From positions 186,001 to 250,000 of the forward strand of contig NZ_UWOT01000002.1 of the NCBI RefSeq assembly GCF_900604535.1: a stretch of DNA of 64,000 bases, in the 5' to 3' direction. This stretch comes from Romboutsia_E sp900604535. GTDB lineage: Bacteria; Bacillota; Clostridia; Peptostreptococcales; Peptostreptococcaceae. The position numbers and the translations under genes were made by a program. Positions 55,627 to 64,000 of the stretch are shown here, piece after piece (the first letter of the stretch is position 1; each line of letters begins with the position of its first letter). Below the pieces are notes generated by a model. It had not been told where the DNA came from. It did not search any database and worked only from the letters and a program-made list of their open reading frames with translations.

Positions 55627-55678
55627 AAATTTTATATTTACAAACTTTTTAACAAAATCACGATTTTTTACTTTTAAA

Positions 55679-55813
55679 TTATTCTATTCTAAGCTTTGAA
55701 AGTGTCTTGGATAAATCATTTATACTATCAGAGAGCACCAAAAGCTTTCTTTCTATCCTAACCAATAAGTACATTGATAGGGCAATTGGAAAGCCGACAT
55801 TTGCTATGATAGT
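55679..55813 (-). pseudogene. YvrJ family small protein remnant
   Basis: The frame reads TIIANVGFPIALSMYLLVRI, then ERKLLVLSDSINDLSKTLSK, the signature of YvrJ proteins (about 45-50 residues: SNVGFPIAxxxYLLxRxExK). A TAG directly precedes it where the start should be and no ATG is in frame, so the 5' end is lost. YvrJ genes often lie in phage or competence-like clusters. Confidence 0.6.
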
Positions 55814-55850
55814 CTACAGTAGTATATGAAGATAAAATACATTAAAAGAT

Positions 55851-56198
55851 AGTCATAAATACAAAAACAAAACTTTTCATATAAAATATAAGCTAGAATC
55901 TGAGAAGATGCAAAATGGAAATACATATGATAAAAAGTATTCTATATGAGTAACACAGGAGCATAAAGCAAATATAAAATGTGAAGATGATTTAAGGAAA
56001 GAACTTAAGTTATATAGACTTTCTGCTAGTAATAGAGAAGGAATTAAAGCATTTATAGTGTTTAATAATAGTACTATGGAAGAATTTATTTTGAATAGGA
56101 CACCAAATATAGAAGAGTTGAAATTGATAAGAGGTTTTGTGGCGGTAAAATGTGAAAAATATGGAACTAATTTACTTAAAATAGTTAGAAACTTTTAA
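55851..56198 (+). pseudogene. HRDC domain remnant of a larger nuclease or helicase gene
   Basis: The frame HKYKNKTFHIKYKLESEKM is interrupted by a TGA near 55947, then runs through LRKELKLYRLSASNREGIKA, FIVFNNSTMEEFIL and GFVAVKCEKYGTNLLKIVRN, a full HRDC-domain pattern with its final KxxYG. HRDC ends RecQ helicases and many NERD-domain proteins of Firmicutes. The N-terminal parts are absent. The remnant lies directly upstream of the dpt operon. Confidence 0.65.
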
Positions 56199-56635
56199 AA
56201 TTAAAAATGAATTTAAATTTTGTATAAAAAAATAATCCTTAAATTTATTTGTATTTAGGGATTATTTTTTATGATTTATATTATATAAATTTTATATATT
56301 AAATTAAAGATTAGAATATATGAGGGAAATTATGTTGATTGTATATTTTACCATAAAATATAAATGATAGTTAAGTATATAGAGTATGTTATAGTGATAA
56401 CAACTTTTTTATATTGCCTAAAAACTATAAAAATTACAATTTATAAGATTATTATAAAAAATTCTTAAAAATTACGGAATAAAGGGATTCCAAAGATATA
56501 AATACATTTTATAATAATATTATTATATTATTTAAGCTATGAATAAATATAAATATAGTTTTTATTAAGATAAAATAACAAATAGAATTTTATTATAAAT
56601 TAAGATAGAGATATTAATTGGAAGGAAGAAATAAA
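56199..56635 (+). other. AT-rich leader of the dpt operon
   Basis: Contains a terminator (56227-56270: AATAATCCTTAAAT with ATTTAGGGATTATTTTTT) that closes the upstream remnant region, then about 360 bp without a gene that must hold the dptF promoter. No operator stands out. Confidence 0.5.
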
Positions 56636-58993
56636 GTGAATATAAATATTTATAAATTTTTAGAAAAAGACTATATAGAACTATATAGTATTGGGACAGA
56701 TATAGATAATTCAGTATTTACATCACCTCATAGTGTAATAGTAAAATCTAGAGTATTTGTTGAACAATTAATTGACAATATATCAAGTCTAGAAAGATTA
56801 CAAGGTTTAAACGAACTGAATTTATCACAAAGAATAAATACCCTAAAGTATAAAGGTATTATAGATAATGAAATAAGTGATTATCTGCATGAAATAAGAA
56901 TGTTAGGGAATCAAGCAGCACATGAAAATATTGAAGAAGAATTAGTATTAGCATTAAAAGCACATAAAAACATATATAAAGTTACAAGTTGGTTTATTGA
57001 AGTTTATATAGATTATAATTTTAAAACTCCAATATACAAAAGTCCTAAGCCTATGAATAATAGTCAAAGTGAAAGTTCAAATATGTTTATGAAAATAATG
57101 GGCAAAATGGAAGATTTGTTAAAGCTTAATAAAAGTAATGAAGAAAAGATAGCACAAGTATCTGCTAAAAAGGTTGAAGAAACAGTAGATATTAAAGAAT
57201 ATAAAGAAGAAATATCAGTTACAAAAGAAGTTGAAGAGATAAGAAAGAGCGAATGTTTGATTGAAGATTTGTCCAGACTTAAAGAATCATCAAGAGAAGC
57301 GGTAGAAGGCGTTAATGTATTTACTGATTTTAAGAAATATATGCATGTTGATAGAAATGCACAAATGGAGTTAGAAGAAATAATAGTAGAATCAAATAAA
57401 CAGACTAAATCTCAATTAATATTAGTATGTGGTAGTGTAGGAGATGGTAAGTCACACATTATATCATATTTTAAAAATAAATACCCAGATATAATAAAGA
57501 ATTTTACTTTGCATAATGATGCTACAGAAAGTTTAGAACCTAATAAAACATCTATGGATACACTAGATGATTTACTAGAAAACTTTACTGATGAGAAAAT
57601 AGCATCAAGTAGCCAAAAACTTATATTAGCAATAAACTTAGGAACATTAAATAATTTCATAGATTCAGAGTATGGAGAACGATTTACTAAGCTAAAAACA
57701 TTTGTTAATGAGAAGAAGATACTAGAAAGAAGCATAGCAGATAATAGCTTTGATAAAGATAGTAACATACAATTTGTTAATTTTAGTGATTATAGCTTAT
57801 ATACCTTAAAAGATGAAAAAGTTGAGTCAGAATATATTAAGTCATTAATCAAAAAAATTACAGATAAATCAGAAATAAATATCTTCTATAATTCTTATAA
57901 AACTAATTGTATGAAATGTAAGAATAAAGATAAATGTCCAATTAAGTCAAATTATGAATTATTGAGTGAAGATAAAACACAAGATGCTATAGTAGATTTA
58001 CTTGTTCAATGTATTATAAAAAATAAAATAATAATATCGACAAGGGCATTACTTAACTTTATGTATGATTTATTAATAGCTAGAACTTATATAGATATAC
58101 ACTCACCAATGTTTAAGGATGATATAAGTAAGCTTAAAAATGAAGAGTATATAAACTCATTAACACCAAATATAATATTTGATCATGAAGAATTATCTTT
58201 CATATTTAAAGCTCTAAATACTTTAGATCCACTTAATGTAAGAAATAGAGAAGTTGATGATTTTATTATTAAATTTAATAACTCGGTTAAGGTAATGGAC
58301 TTCTTTGATGAATATATAGATTATCCTAAAGGTTATATAAGTAAATTACATAATATAAATGATGAAGAAAAACTAGATAAGAAGACTAAGAAAGAATTAC
58401 TGAAATTATTTATTAGAAGCTATTACTTATGTGGTAAAGGAAATATATTTAATCTTAGAGATACTGTATATGAAGATTTTATAAGGTATGTGTATTATTG
58501 GAATAAAGGTGATAAGGCAAAACTAAAAGGATTATATACTGAAGTTAAAAATGGAATTATAAGGTGGAATGGTGAGGCTGATAAGAACCAAATAAATATA
58601 TTTATTGGAAAAAATCAAGTTAAGTATAAAGTAAGTGAAGAATTAGAATTAAAAGCAGATACGACTAACCTACCATCTAGCAAAGAAAGTAGATTGGAAA
58701 AGTTCTTAACTACAATTGAAATCAAATATAAGGGAGATAGATTAGATGAGTCTTGTGGTATAGATATAGACTTCCCATTATATGAGCTTTTGATAAGAGT
58801 AGGAAATGGATATAGACCAAATAAAAAAGATAAAAATCATTTTATAAAGTTTATAGAATTCATGAATAAAATTGAGATGGCAGGTTCGCAAAAAACTCAA
58901 TTAATATTCACAGAAAAAAATAGAGAAGAAAATAAAAAATTCAGATTAGAATATGACGATGAATTTGAAATTTATAAGTTTATGGAGATTTAG
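56636..58993 (+). CDS. dptF: DNA phosphorothioation-dependent restriction protein DptF
   Basis: A P-loop ATPase of the Dpt (DndFGH) restriction module that acts on DNA without phosphorothioate marks. The 785-residue protein begins with a DUF4145-like region (IRMLGNQAAHENIEEE at about residues 86-102, seen also in HsdR-type subunits). A charged linker (about 140-220) and Walker A (CGSVGDGKSH, residues about 265-274) follow. A Cys pattern (NCMKCKNKDKCPIKSN, C425/C428/C434) may bind zinc. The start is the GTG at 56636 after GGAAGGAAG; an upstream TTG at 56618 overlaps that site. dptG follows 2 nt later. It is longer than the core DptF of some families because of the N-terminal part. Confidence 0.85.
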   Translation: MNINIYKFLEKDYIELYSIGTDIDNSVFTSPHSVIVKSRVFVEQLIDNISSLERLQGLNELNLSQRINTLKYKGIIDNEISDYLHEIRMLGNQAAHENIEEELVLALKAHKNIYKVTSWFIEVYIDYNFKTPIYKSPKPMNNSQSESSNMFMKIMGKMEDLLKLNKSNEEKIAQVSAKKVEETVDIKEYKEEISVTKEVEEIRKSECLIEDLSRLKESSREAVEGVNVFTDFKKYMHVDRNAQMELEEIIVESNKQTKSQLILVCGSVGDGKSHIISYFKNKYPDIIKNFTLHNDATESLEPNKTSMDTLDDLLENFTDEKIASSSQKLILAINLGTLNNFIDSEYGERFTKLKTFVNEKKILERSIADNSFDKDSNIQFVNFSDYSLYTLKDEKVESEYIKSLIKKITDKSEINIFYNSYKTNCMKCKNKDKCPIKSNYELLSEDKTQDAIVDLLVQCIIKNKIIISTRALLNFMYDLLIARTYIDIHSPMFKDDISKLKNEEYINSLTPNIIFDHEELSFIFKALNTLDPLNVRNREVDDFIIKFNNSVKVMDFFDEYIDYPKGYISKLHNINDEEKLDKKTKKELLKLFIRSYYLCGKGNIFNLRDTVYEDFIRYVYYWNKGDKAKLKGLYTEVKNGIIRWNGEADKNQINIFIGKNQVKYKVSEELELKADTTNLPSSKESRLEKFLTTIEIKYKGDRLDESCGIDIDFPLYELLIRVGNGYRPNKKDKNHFIKFIEFMNKIEMAGSQKTQLIFTEKNREENKKFRLEYDDEFEIYKFMEI

Positions 58994-58995
58994 TT

Positions 58996-60384
58996 ATGTG
59001 CAAAGCAATTAATTATAGTATAGATTTAGAAGGTATAAAAGAAACCTTTAAGTTTACAGACAAAGGTTTAACACATAAGCAAGGTGGAAAATATAAACTG
59101 TTACCATATGTGGCTAATGAAAAAACTTTAGTATCAGATTTCTCAGGGGTTATAGGTTCATTTTCAAGGATTATAAGTGATAAGAAACTTAATGGAGATT
59201 TTGAGGTAGAAAGCTTTTTAGAAGAAGTATCGGATCAAATTGGAGAATATGAAGGAGATAACTCAAGAGAAACTTTTAAAGATATTATTAGAAGTATGTT
59301 CATAGACAATAATGGATTAGTTGATTTTGATATAAGAACTATAAACTATATATCATCAACAACGTCAGATGATAAAATATCAACCTTCTTATACTCAATA
59401 TTATTTGATGAATCTATAAAAGAAGATGTTAGTAAGTATTATGATAGGGAAGTTGAAAATATTTTATATAAGCTAGTGATAAAAGCATTACCAGAATTAA
59501 AAGATGAAAAGAATAAAATAGGTGAATATAAATGCTATTTACCTTTTGTTAAGGAGCAATTTGTAAAAGATTTTAAGTTTATTATATCAAAAGAAGATTT
59601 ATATAAAGATTCATTAAAGAGATTTTTAGAATACTATTATATGTTTTATGTATCTCAGCTTGTAATGAAGCTTGATGAATTTGAAAATGTAGATTTAACT
59701 AAGCCTAATAAGCTTTACTATACATTAGATTGGGAGCGTACATCAAAGACTAGAACAGCTTATCAATTTGGATGGGAAAAAATAAAGAATAGTACAGCTT
59801 CATTATTTTCTCATGCAGTAGTATTAGAAATGTTAAATCATAATGAGATAGAAGAACAATTAGGATATAAGGATTTAGCTGAATTATTTAAAATTATTTC
59901 TGAGGATACTTTTACTGATCAAATAGAAGAATTAATAGAAGCATACAAAAGACAATTACAAGATATTAAGTGGGAAAACTTTAGGTATGTTGATAAAGAA
60001 ACAGAGATAAAAGGTTTTAGTTCTGTTCATAAATTATTTAATGTTGTTAGATATCAGTTTGAAAACTCTAGTAGTAGAAGTAGAGCAAATGAAGCATACA
60101 GGAACTGGTTTGTAAGATTTGTTCAAAAGAACTTTGCAAAGAGAAGAGGTCAATTAGGATATAACTTAAATATAACCGAAGATGATATAATACTAATGAC
60201 AAAAATTTGTATCAATAATAATGAAAAACTTAAATTAAATGATTTATTTGAAGAATTTGAATTAAGAGGATTATTCTTTGATAGAGATTCAAAATTAAAG
60301 ATAATACAGTTATATGAAAAATTAAATTTATTAGAAAAGAAATCGGATAGTGGGGATGCGCAGTATGTCAAATCAGTTTTATAG
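58996..60384 (+). CDS. dptG: DNA phosphorothioation-dependent restriction protein DptG
   Basis: A 462-residue protein between dptF (2-nt gap) and dptH (20-nt overlap), the fixed gene order of Dpt modules. It starts MCKAINYSIDLEGIKETFKF and contains KLYYTLDWERTSKTRTAYQF and RSRANEAYRNWFVRFVQKNF, plus a C-terminal winged-helix-like end (LRGLFFDRDSKLKIIQLYEK). No catalytic motif is visible; DptG is thought to be a structural or DNA-binding part of the restriction complex. The assignment rests on the size and order of the neighbours as much as on sequence. Confidence 0.8.
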   Translation: MCKAINYSIDLEGIKETFKFTDKGLTHKQGGKYKLLPYVANEKTLVSDFSGVIGSFSRIISDKKLNGDFEVESFLEEVSDQIGEYEGDNSRETFKDIIRSMFIDNNGLVDFDIRTINYISSTTSDDKISTFLYSILFDESIKEDVSKYYDREVENILYKLVIKALPELKDEKNKIGEYKCYLPFVKEQFVKDFKFIISKEDLYKDSLKRFLEYYYMFYVSQLVMKLDEFENVDLTKPNKLYYTLDWERTSKTRTAYQFGWEKIKNSTASLFSHAVVLEMLNHNEIEEQLGYKDLAELFKIISEDTFTDQIEELIEAYKRQLQDIKWENFRYVDKETEIKGFSSVHKLFNVVRYQFENSSSRSRANEAYRNWFVRFVQKNFAKRRGQLGYNLNITEDDIILMTKICINNNEKLKLNDLFEEFELRGLFFDRDSKLKIIQLYEKLNLLEKKSDSGDAQYVKSVL

Positions 60385-63300
60385 TTATTTATCGAGTAAG
60401 ATAATTGATTTTTTCAGATTAAATCCATTAATACCTGGTTCAAAATATAATATTCAGTTTGAAACAGAAGAACAAGTAAGGGATTTATATGAAAAATTAA
60501 AAGATAATAATTTATATAGAGAATATGAATACAAAGATTTAAGTGGAGAAGTAAAGTATAAATCATATGAGTTAGAGTTTAATGGAGTATCGTTAATAGT
60601 ATCTTCGACTATGGATAATGTTCAACCTGATTTTTTAACTAGACTTAGAAATATGGTTGGCATGGAAGAGGGATACGAGAAAAAAGCTATATTATTCATT
60701 CATAACACTACACTAGATAGTATTATGGGAGGAACAGAATCTTTTAGCAAGGAAGGAATGCCATTTCACATTGACTCTATTCAAAAAGATATAAAAAAGA
60801 TACTAGCTACAGAGTCTTTTACAGAAGTTGATAAAGCTATAGTTGAGATGGATTTAGATAAAAAGAAGAAAGTTTTATTTGCAGATAACCACTCTATATT
60901 TGAATATGAAGATATACTTGATATTTTAAAAAAAGGATATATATCAAAAGATCAATATAAAGATTTTGGGCTTTTTTATGATGAAAAGCTTACAGATTTT
61001 GAAGGTAAGCAACTAAGCAATAGAATAAAAGAGAATGCATCTTACTTTACTAAAGTAGATGAAATTCATAACTATGGAAATCCAGAGACACAGTTAGAAA
61101 AGTTCTTTGGTGAAAAAGGATCATCAAGGCTTAAAGAAAAAGATTGGATGCAAGTAGATTATAAATTGGTAGATAAATTTATTGATGAGGGTAAGAAAAC
61201 TACAAAACTAGAATACAAATCAAGCTCTGAAGAGTGGGACAAAGAAGAAGGAACATCAAAAGCAAAATTAAGAGTTAGAAATATTATCGTTTTTAATGAA
61301 GAGAAAAAAGAAGAAGTAGAGTTAGAATTTTCATTCTATGATAATTTAAAAAATGAATTTATACAAAAGGTTGAAGGGGAAGCTGAAGCAAAAACTTCAG
61401 GTAAGAAATTAAAAGTTACTATTAAAGATATAGAAGGAAAGTCAAACTTCTATAAAGTTATATATAAAGTAGATAATATTAAGTTTGAATTTAAGATAGT
61501 AATGCTTAAATGCAGCCCTAGATACCTTGAATCAATTAAATCAAAATACTCACTAGTAATCAAGAAAAAAGATAGTTATATATCAGTAAATACTAATGAA
61601 TCAACAATCGTTTTTAATGAATTTGAAGATAAGAATACTACTTATGAAATTGATTCAAATAATGATGTAATAGAATTACCAAAAAATGAAAAGTTAACTG
61701 TTAAACTAAGTGAAAACTTTGAATATGAAAATGATAGTGATTTAGCAAGATTTAACTTAAAATTAGAAAATGATATAATTCCTATTGGTATAGTAGGAAC
61801 AAGTGAGAAAATTGCACCTATAGAAGGTTTTAAAGTTTGGAAATTAAAAAGAGAAAAGAAAAGTGACTTTAAGTTAATAGGTGATAATAAATTACAACAT
61901 GGAACTAAAGAATATTTCACTAGAGATGAATTTAGAAAAAATCTAAATTTAGAAAAGCAACTTATAGATTTAGAAGGATTAAGTTTTATTGAAAATAGTG
62001 AAGGAATAGAAGTTTTAGATATAGACTTAGATATTGATGTAGAAAGAACATACAGAAATATAATAGATTATTATAGATTATCTAAAAAACTTCCAAGTTT
62101 ATCATATATAAATGATGATATAAAGAAGTTATATGACGAATTTATTAAATCATATACAATAGCATTAAATAATATAAAAGAAGGTAGTTATCTTACTAAA
62201 AAGCAAAAAAACTTATTTAGAATAGGTGCAATAAGAAGAAGTATAGAAGATAAAGAGTTAATTTTTACTTCATTGCATCCATTAAATATTATATATCAAC
62301 TTCATTTAAATTATGGAATAGATAATGAAGTTATAGATGAAGATGTTTTAAAGAAATTTACATCCACTTATCTTTTACCATATATAATAGATGAAGACGA
62401 TAAACTTTATATACCTATGGAACAACAACATTCTCCTGAATGGAAGTATTACGTAGACGAGAATCTTCCTAGATATAAAAGTTCAAGAGACTTTGTTTCA
62501 AAATTAGTTAATGAAAAGATAGAAGAGTTTGTAAGCCATTTTAAATATATGTTTGAAATGGGAAATAATGCACCAATAAGAATTAACTTAATTAATACAG
62601 GTGATAGCAAAGAGATACTACAAGGGATATTTAAATACTATATAAAACAGCTTAAGAATAAAAAGGTAAGTGAACTATTACCAATAGATTTATTTATATA
62701 CTCAGATAAGAATATAACAAATGCTTTTGAAGAAGTAGCATTTAATGAGGATATAGAATCATTAAAAGAGATATATAATTTGGATTTATCAGTGGATGAT
62801 ATGTCTGAAGAAGATGTATTAAATTTATATAGAGAAAAAGTACATTTTTATTCTAAGAATATAAGTAATGGTGTTGAGTATGCACATATTACATTTTTAG
62901 AAATGAGTAGTGACGTTAAGAAAATAACTTCTAATATGGATGATATACCATCAGGAGTTATATTAAATGGTACTATATCAGGAGTTCCATCAGTATTTTT
63001 AGGAGACTCATATAGAACTGGATTTGGTACTAAATATACTAATACAGAAAGTAGACTTATGAATGTAGCTATAAAATTAAATGCTTTAAATGCAGCATCA
63101 TCTGGAGAACCATTTAACAGCAATCAATGCAAAGCTATATCTATACCTAACAAAAACAAAGCAACATTAGATAGTATATATGATGCTAGTCATTGGGTAA
63201 CATTCATAGATCCTAAGGTTGATTTGAATTTCTTTAAAAATGACCCTGATGCAAAAGATCTATTAATAATACATTATAGTGATCAATATACAACTGCCGG

Positions 63301-64000
63301 AGGATATGATGCAATAACGGTTACTAGAAAGTCTGGACCATATCAAAGAGTTATAGAAGAGTTTTTAGAAAAAAATGGAATAGAAAATGCAAGTGATTAT
63401 TCACCATCAGTTATAAATATGTTTAATGCTATAAATGGAGATTGGCTTTTAAGATTATTATCTAGTAAATCACATTTCCCTAAAGAGAAAATAAGTATAT
63501 TATCTGCAATAAAGTTAGGTCTTGCTCAATTTAAAAATGATAATATAATATGGGTTCCTATATCACTTGAAGAAATATTAAGAGTATCAGGTGGTGCAGG
63601 TTTAAAACAAAGTGAAGGATTTTTATCAGCTAAGAACTTAGGGTTTGAAGGGGGAGTAACAAGTGATGATATATTATTTGTTGGTATAGAAGAAGTAAGC
63701 GATAAAGTATTTGTACATTATTATCCAGTTGAAGTTAAGATAGGAATAAATGATCCATCATATGTTCATAAGGGAATAAAACAAGCTAAATCTACTAAAT
63801 CAATATTCAATAATATATTATTACCTGATGAAAATGAAGATTTAAGTAGCACACAAAAAGTATATAGAAACTTCTTAATGCAGCTTGTAATAACTAGTGC
63901 TGAAAAGTTAAGTTTATATAATGTTTGTAAAGGTGGAGACTGGAATAAAGTAATTAATTCTGATTTAAGAAGAAAATTACTTAATGAAGAATATGAAATA
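60365..64000 (+). CDS. dptH: DNA phosphorothioation-dependent restriction protein DptH (3' end outside window)
   Basis: An open frame of 1212 codons from ATG 60365 (overlapping the dptG end by 20 nt) to the window edge without a stop. It starts MSNQFYSYLSSKIIDFFRLN and contains NYGNPETQLEKFFGEKGSSR, EYKSSSEEWDKEEGT, SLHPLNIIYQLHLNYG, EFVSHFKYMFEMGNNAPIRI, SYRTGFGTKYTNTESRLM, YSDQYTTAGGYDAITVTRKS and KSHFPKEKISILSAIKLGLA. DptH proteins are very large (often more than 1600 residues) and carry a helicase/FtsK-HerA-like ATPase; no Walker A is seen in the part visible, so the ATPase presumably lies beyond the edge. It would be the effector or translocase of the restriction complex. Confidence 0.82.
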   Translation, partial: MSNQFYSYLSSKIIDFFRLNPLIPGSKYNIQFETEEQVRDLYEKLKDNNLYREYEYKDLSGEVKYKSYELEFNGVSLIVSSTMDNVQPDFLTRLRNMVGMEEGYEKKAILFIHNTTLDSIMGGTESFSKEGMPFHIDSIQKDIKKILATESFTEVDKAIVEMDLDKKKKVLFADNHSIFEYEDILDILKKGYISKDQYKDFGLFYDEKLTDFEGKQLSNRIKENASYFTKVDEIHNYGNPETQLEKFFGEKGSSRLKEKDWMQVDYKLVDKFIDEGKKTTKLEYKSSSEEWDKEEGTSKAKLRVRNIIVFNEEKKEEVELEFSFYDNLKNEFIQKVEGEAEAKTSGKKLKVTIKDIEGKSNFYKVIYKVDNIKFEFKIVMLKCSPRYLESIKSKYSLVIKKKDSYISVNTNESTIVFNEFEDKNTTYEIDSNNDVIELPKNEKLTVKLSENFEYENDSDLARFNLKLENDIIPIGIVGTSEKIAPIEGFKVWKLKREKKSDFKLIGDNKLQHGTKEYFTRDEFRKNLNLEKQLIDLEGLSFIENSEGIEVLDIDLDIDVERTYRNIIDYYRLSKKLPSLSYINDDIKKLYDEFIKSYTIALNNIKEGSYLTKKQKNLFRIGAIRRSIEDKELIFTSLHPLNIIYQLHLNYGIDNEVIDEDVLKKFTSTYLLPYIIDEDDKLYIPMEQQHSPEWKYYVDENLPRYKSSRDFVSKLVNEKIEEFVSHFKYMFEMGNNAPIRINLINTGDSKEILQGIFKYYIKQLKNKKVSELLPIDLFIYSDKNITNAFEEVAFNEDIESLKEIYNLDLSVDDMSEEDVLNLYREKVHFYSKNISNGVEYAHITFLEMSSDVKKITSNMDDIPSGVILNGTISGVPSVFLGDSYRTGFGTKYTNTESRLMNVAIKLNALNAASSGEPFNSNQCKAISIPNKNKATLDSIYDASHWVTFIDPKVDLNFFKNDPDAKDLLIIHYSDQYTTAGGYDAITVTRKSGPYQRVIEEFLEKNGIENASDYSPSVINMFNAINGDWLLRLLSSKSHFPKEKISILSAIKLGLAQFKNDNIIWVPISLEEILRVSGGAGLKQSEGFLSAKNLGFEGGVTSDDILFVGIEEVSDKVFVHYYPVEVKIGINDPSYVHKGIKQAKSTKSIFNNILLPDENEDLSSTQKVYRNFLMQLVITSAEKLSLYNVCKGGDWNKVINSDLRRKLLNEEYEI

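Noticed and set aside
56636..64000. BREX or DISARM system
   Set aside because: No PglZ, BrxC, methyltransferase or DrmA-like gene; order and motifs fit dptFGH instead.

Overview
The window is about 27% G+C. It carries low-G+C Gram-positive gene families, strong AGGAGG-type ribosome binding sites, many hairpin-plus-T-run terminators, a bile salt hydrolase and orphan PAS/GAF histidine kinases. Together these suggest a gut-dwelling anaerobic clostridium, plausibly of the Peptostreptococcaceae. That placement is inference; no rRNA or tRNA gene was seen. No complete insertion sequence, prophage or CRISPR array was recognised.

Layout. 1-2.7 kb: a MATE efflux pump (cut by the left edge), its MarR regulator with two matching operators, and a YczE-like membrane protein. 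2.8-6.2 kb: a frameshifted sensor kinase and a DUF2975/Xre pair. 6.2-13 kb: a D-Ala-D-Ser type glycopeptide-resistance cluster (vanG, vanXY, decayed vanT membrane half, vanZ-like, separate racemase, vanR, vanS) behind phased direct repeats that look like VanR sites. 13-24 kb: bile salt hydrolase, HIT protein, HugZ-like protein, rifampin ADP-ribosyltransferase, TraX remnant, AmmeMemoRadiSam genes (radical SAM part frameshifted), phosphoglycerate mutase, a second sensor kinase split at an A9 run, and a dead WYL-type regulator. 24-31 kb: a Cache-GGDEF-EAL protein, a decayed GntR/DUF1648 module and an intact sensor kinase. 31-43 kb: a redox cluster (Rrf2, nitroreductase, quinone-oxidoreductase-like), a thiazoline hydrolase-NhaC pair, and an ascorbate-type PTS with a transaldolase and a frameshifted PRD regulator. 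43-52 kb: a ParA pair, a phosphoesterase and its inverted remnant, an ArsR-permease unit with three matching operators, and the second DUF2812/DUF1648/GntR module. 52-56 kb: a decayed TetR/MMPL pair, a second MarR-MATE pair and gene remnants. 56.6-64 kb: dptF, dptG and the start of dptH, the restriction half of a DNA phosphorothioation (Dnd/Dpt) defence system. It runs off the right edge; no dnd modification genes are seen.

Two themes stand out. First, a segmental duplication (about 26.7-30.9 kb versus 48.6-51.8 kb) has decayed reciprocally: one copy kept the sensor kinase and lost GntR/DUF1648, the other kept GntR/DUF1648 and lost the kinase. Second, unusually many genes carry single-base indels, several in homopolymers, alongside clear decay (internal deletions, 5' truncations). 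Some of the lone homopolymer frameshifts may be sequencing errors; the multi-lesion genes are real pseudogenes.
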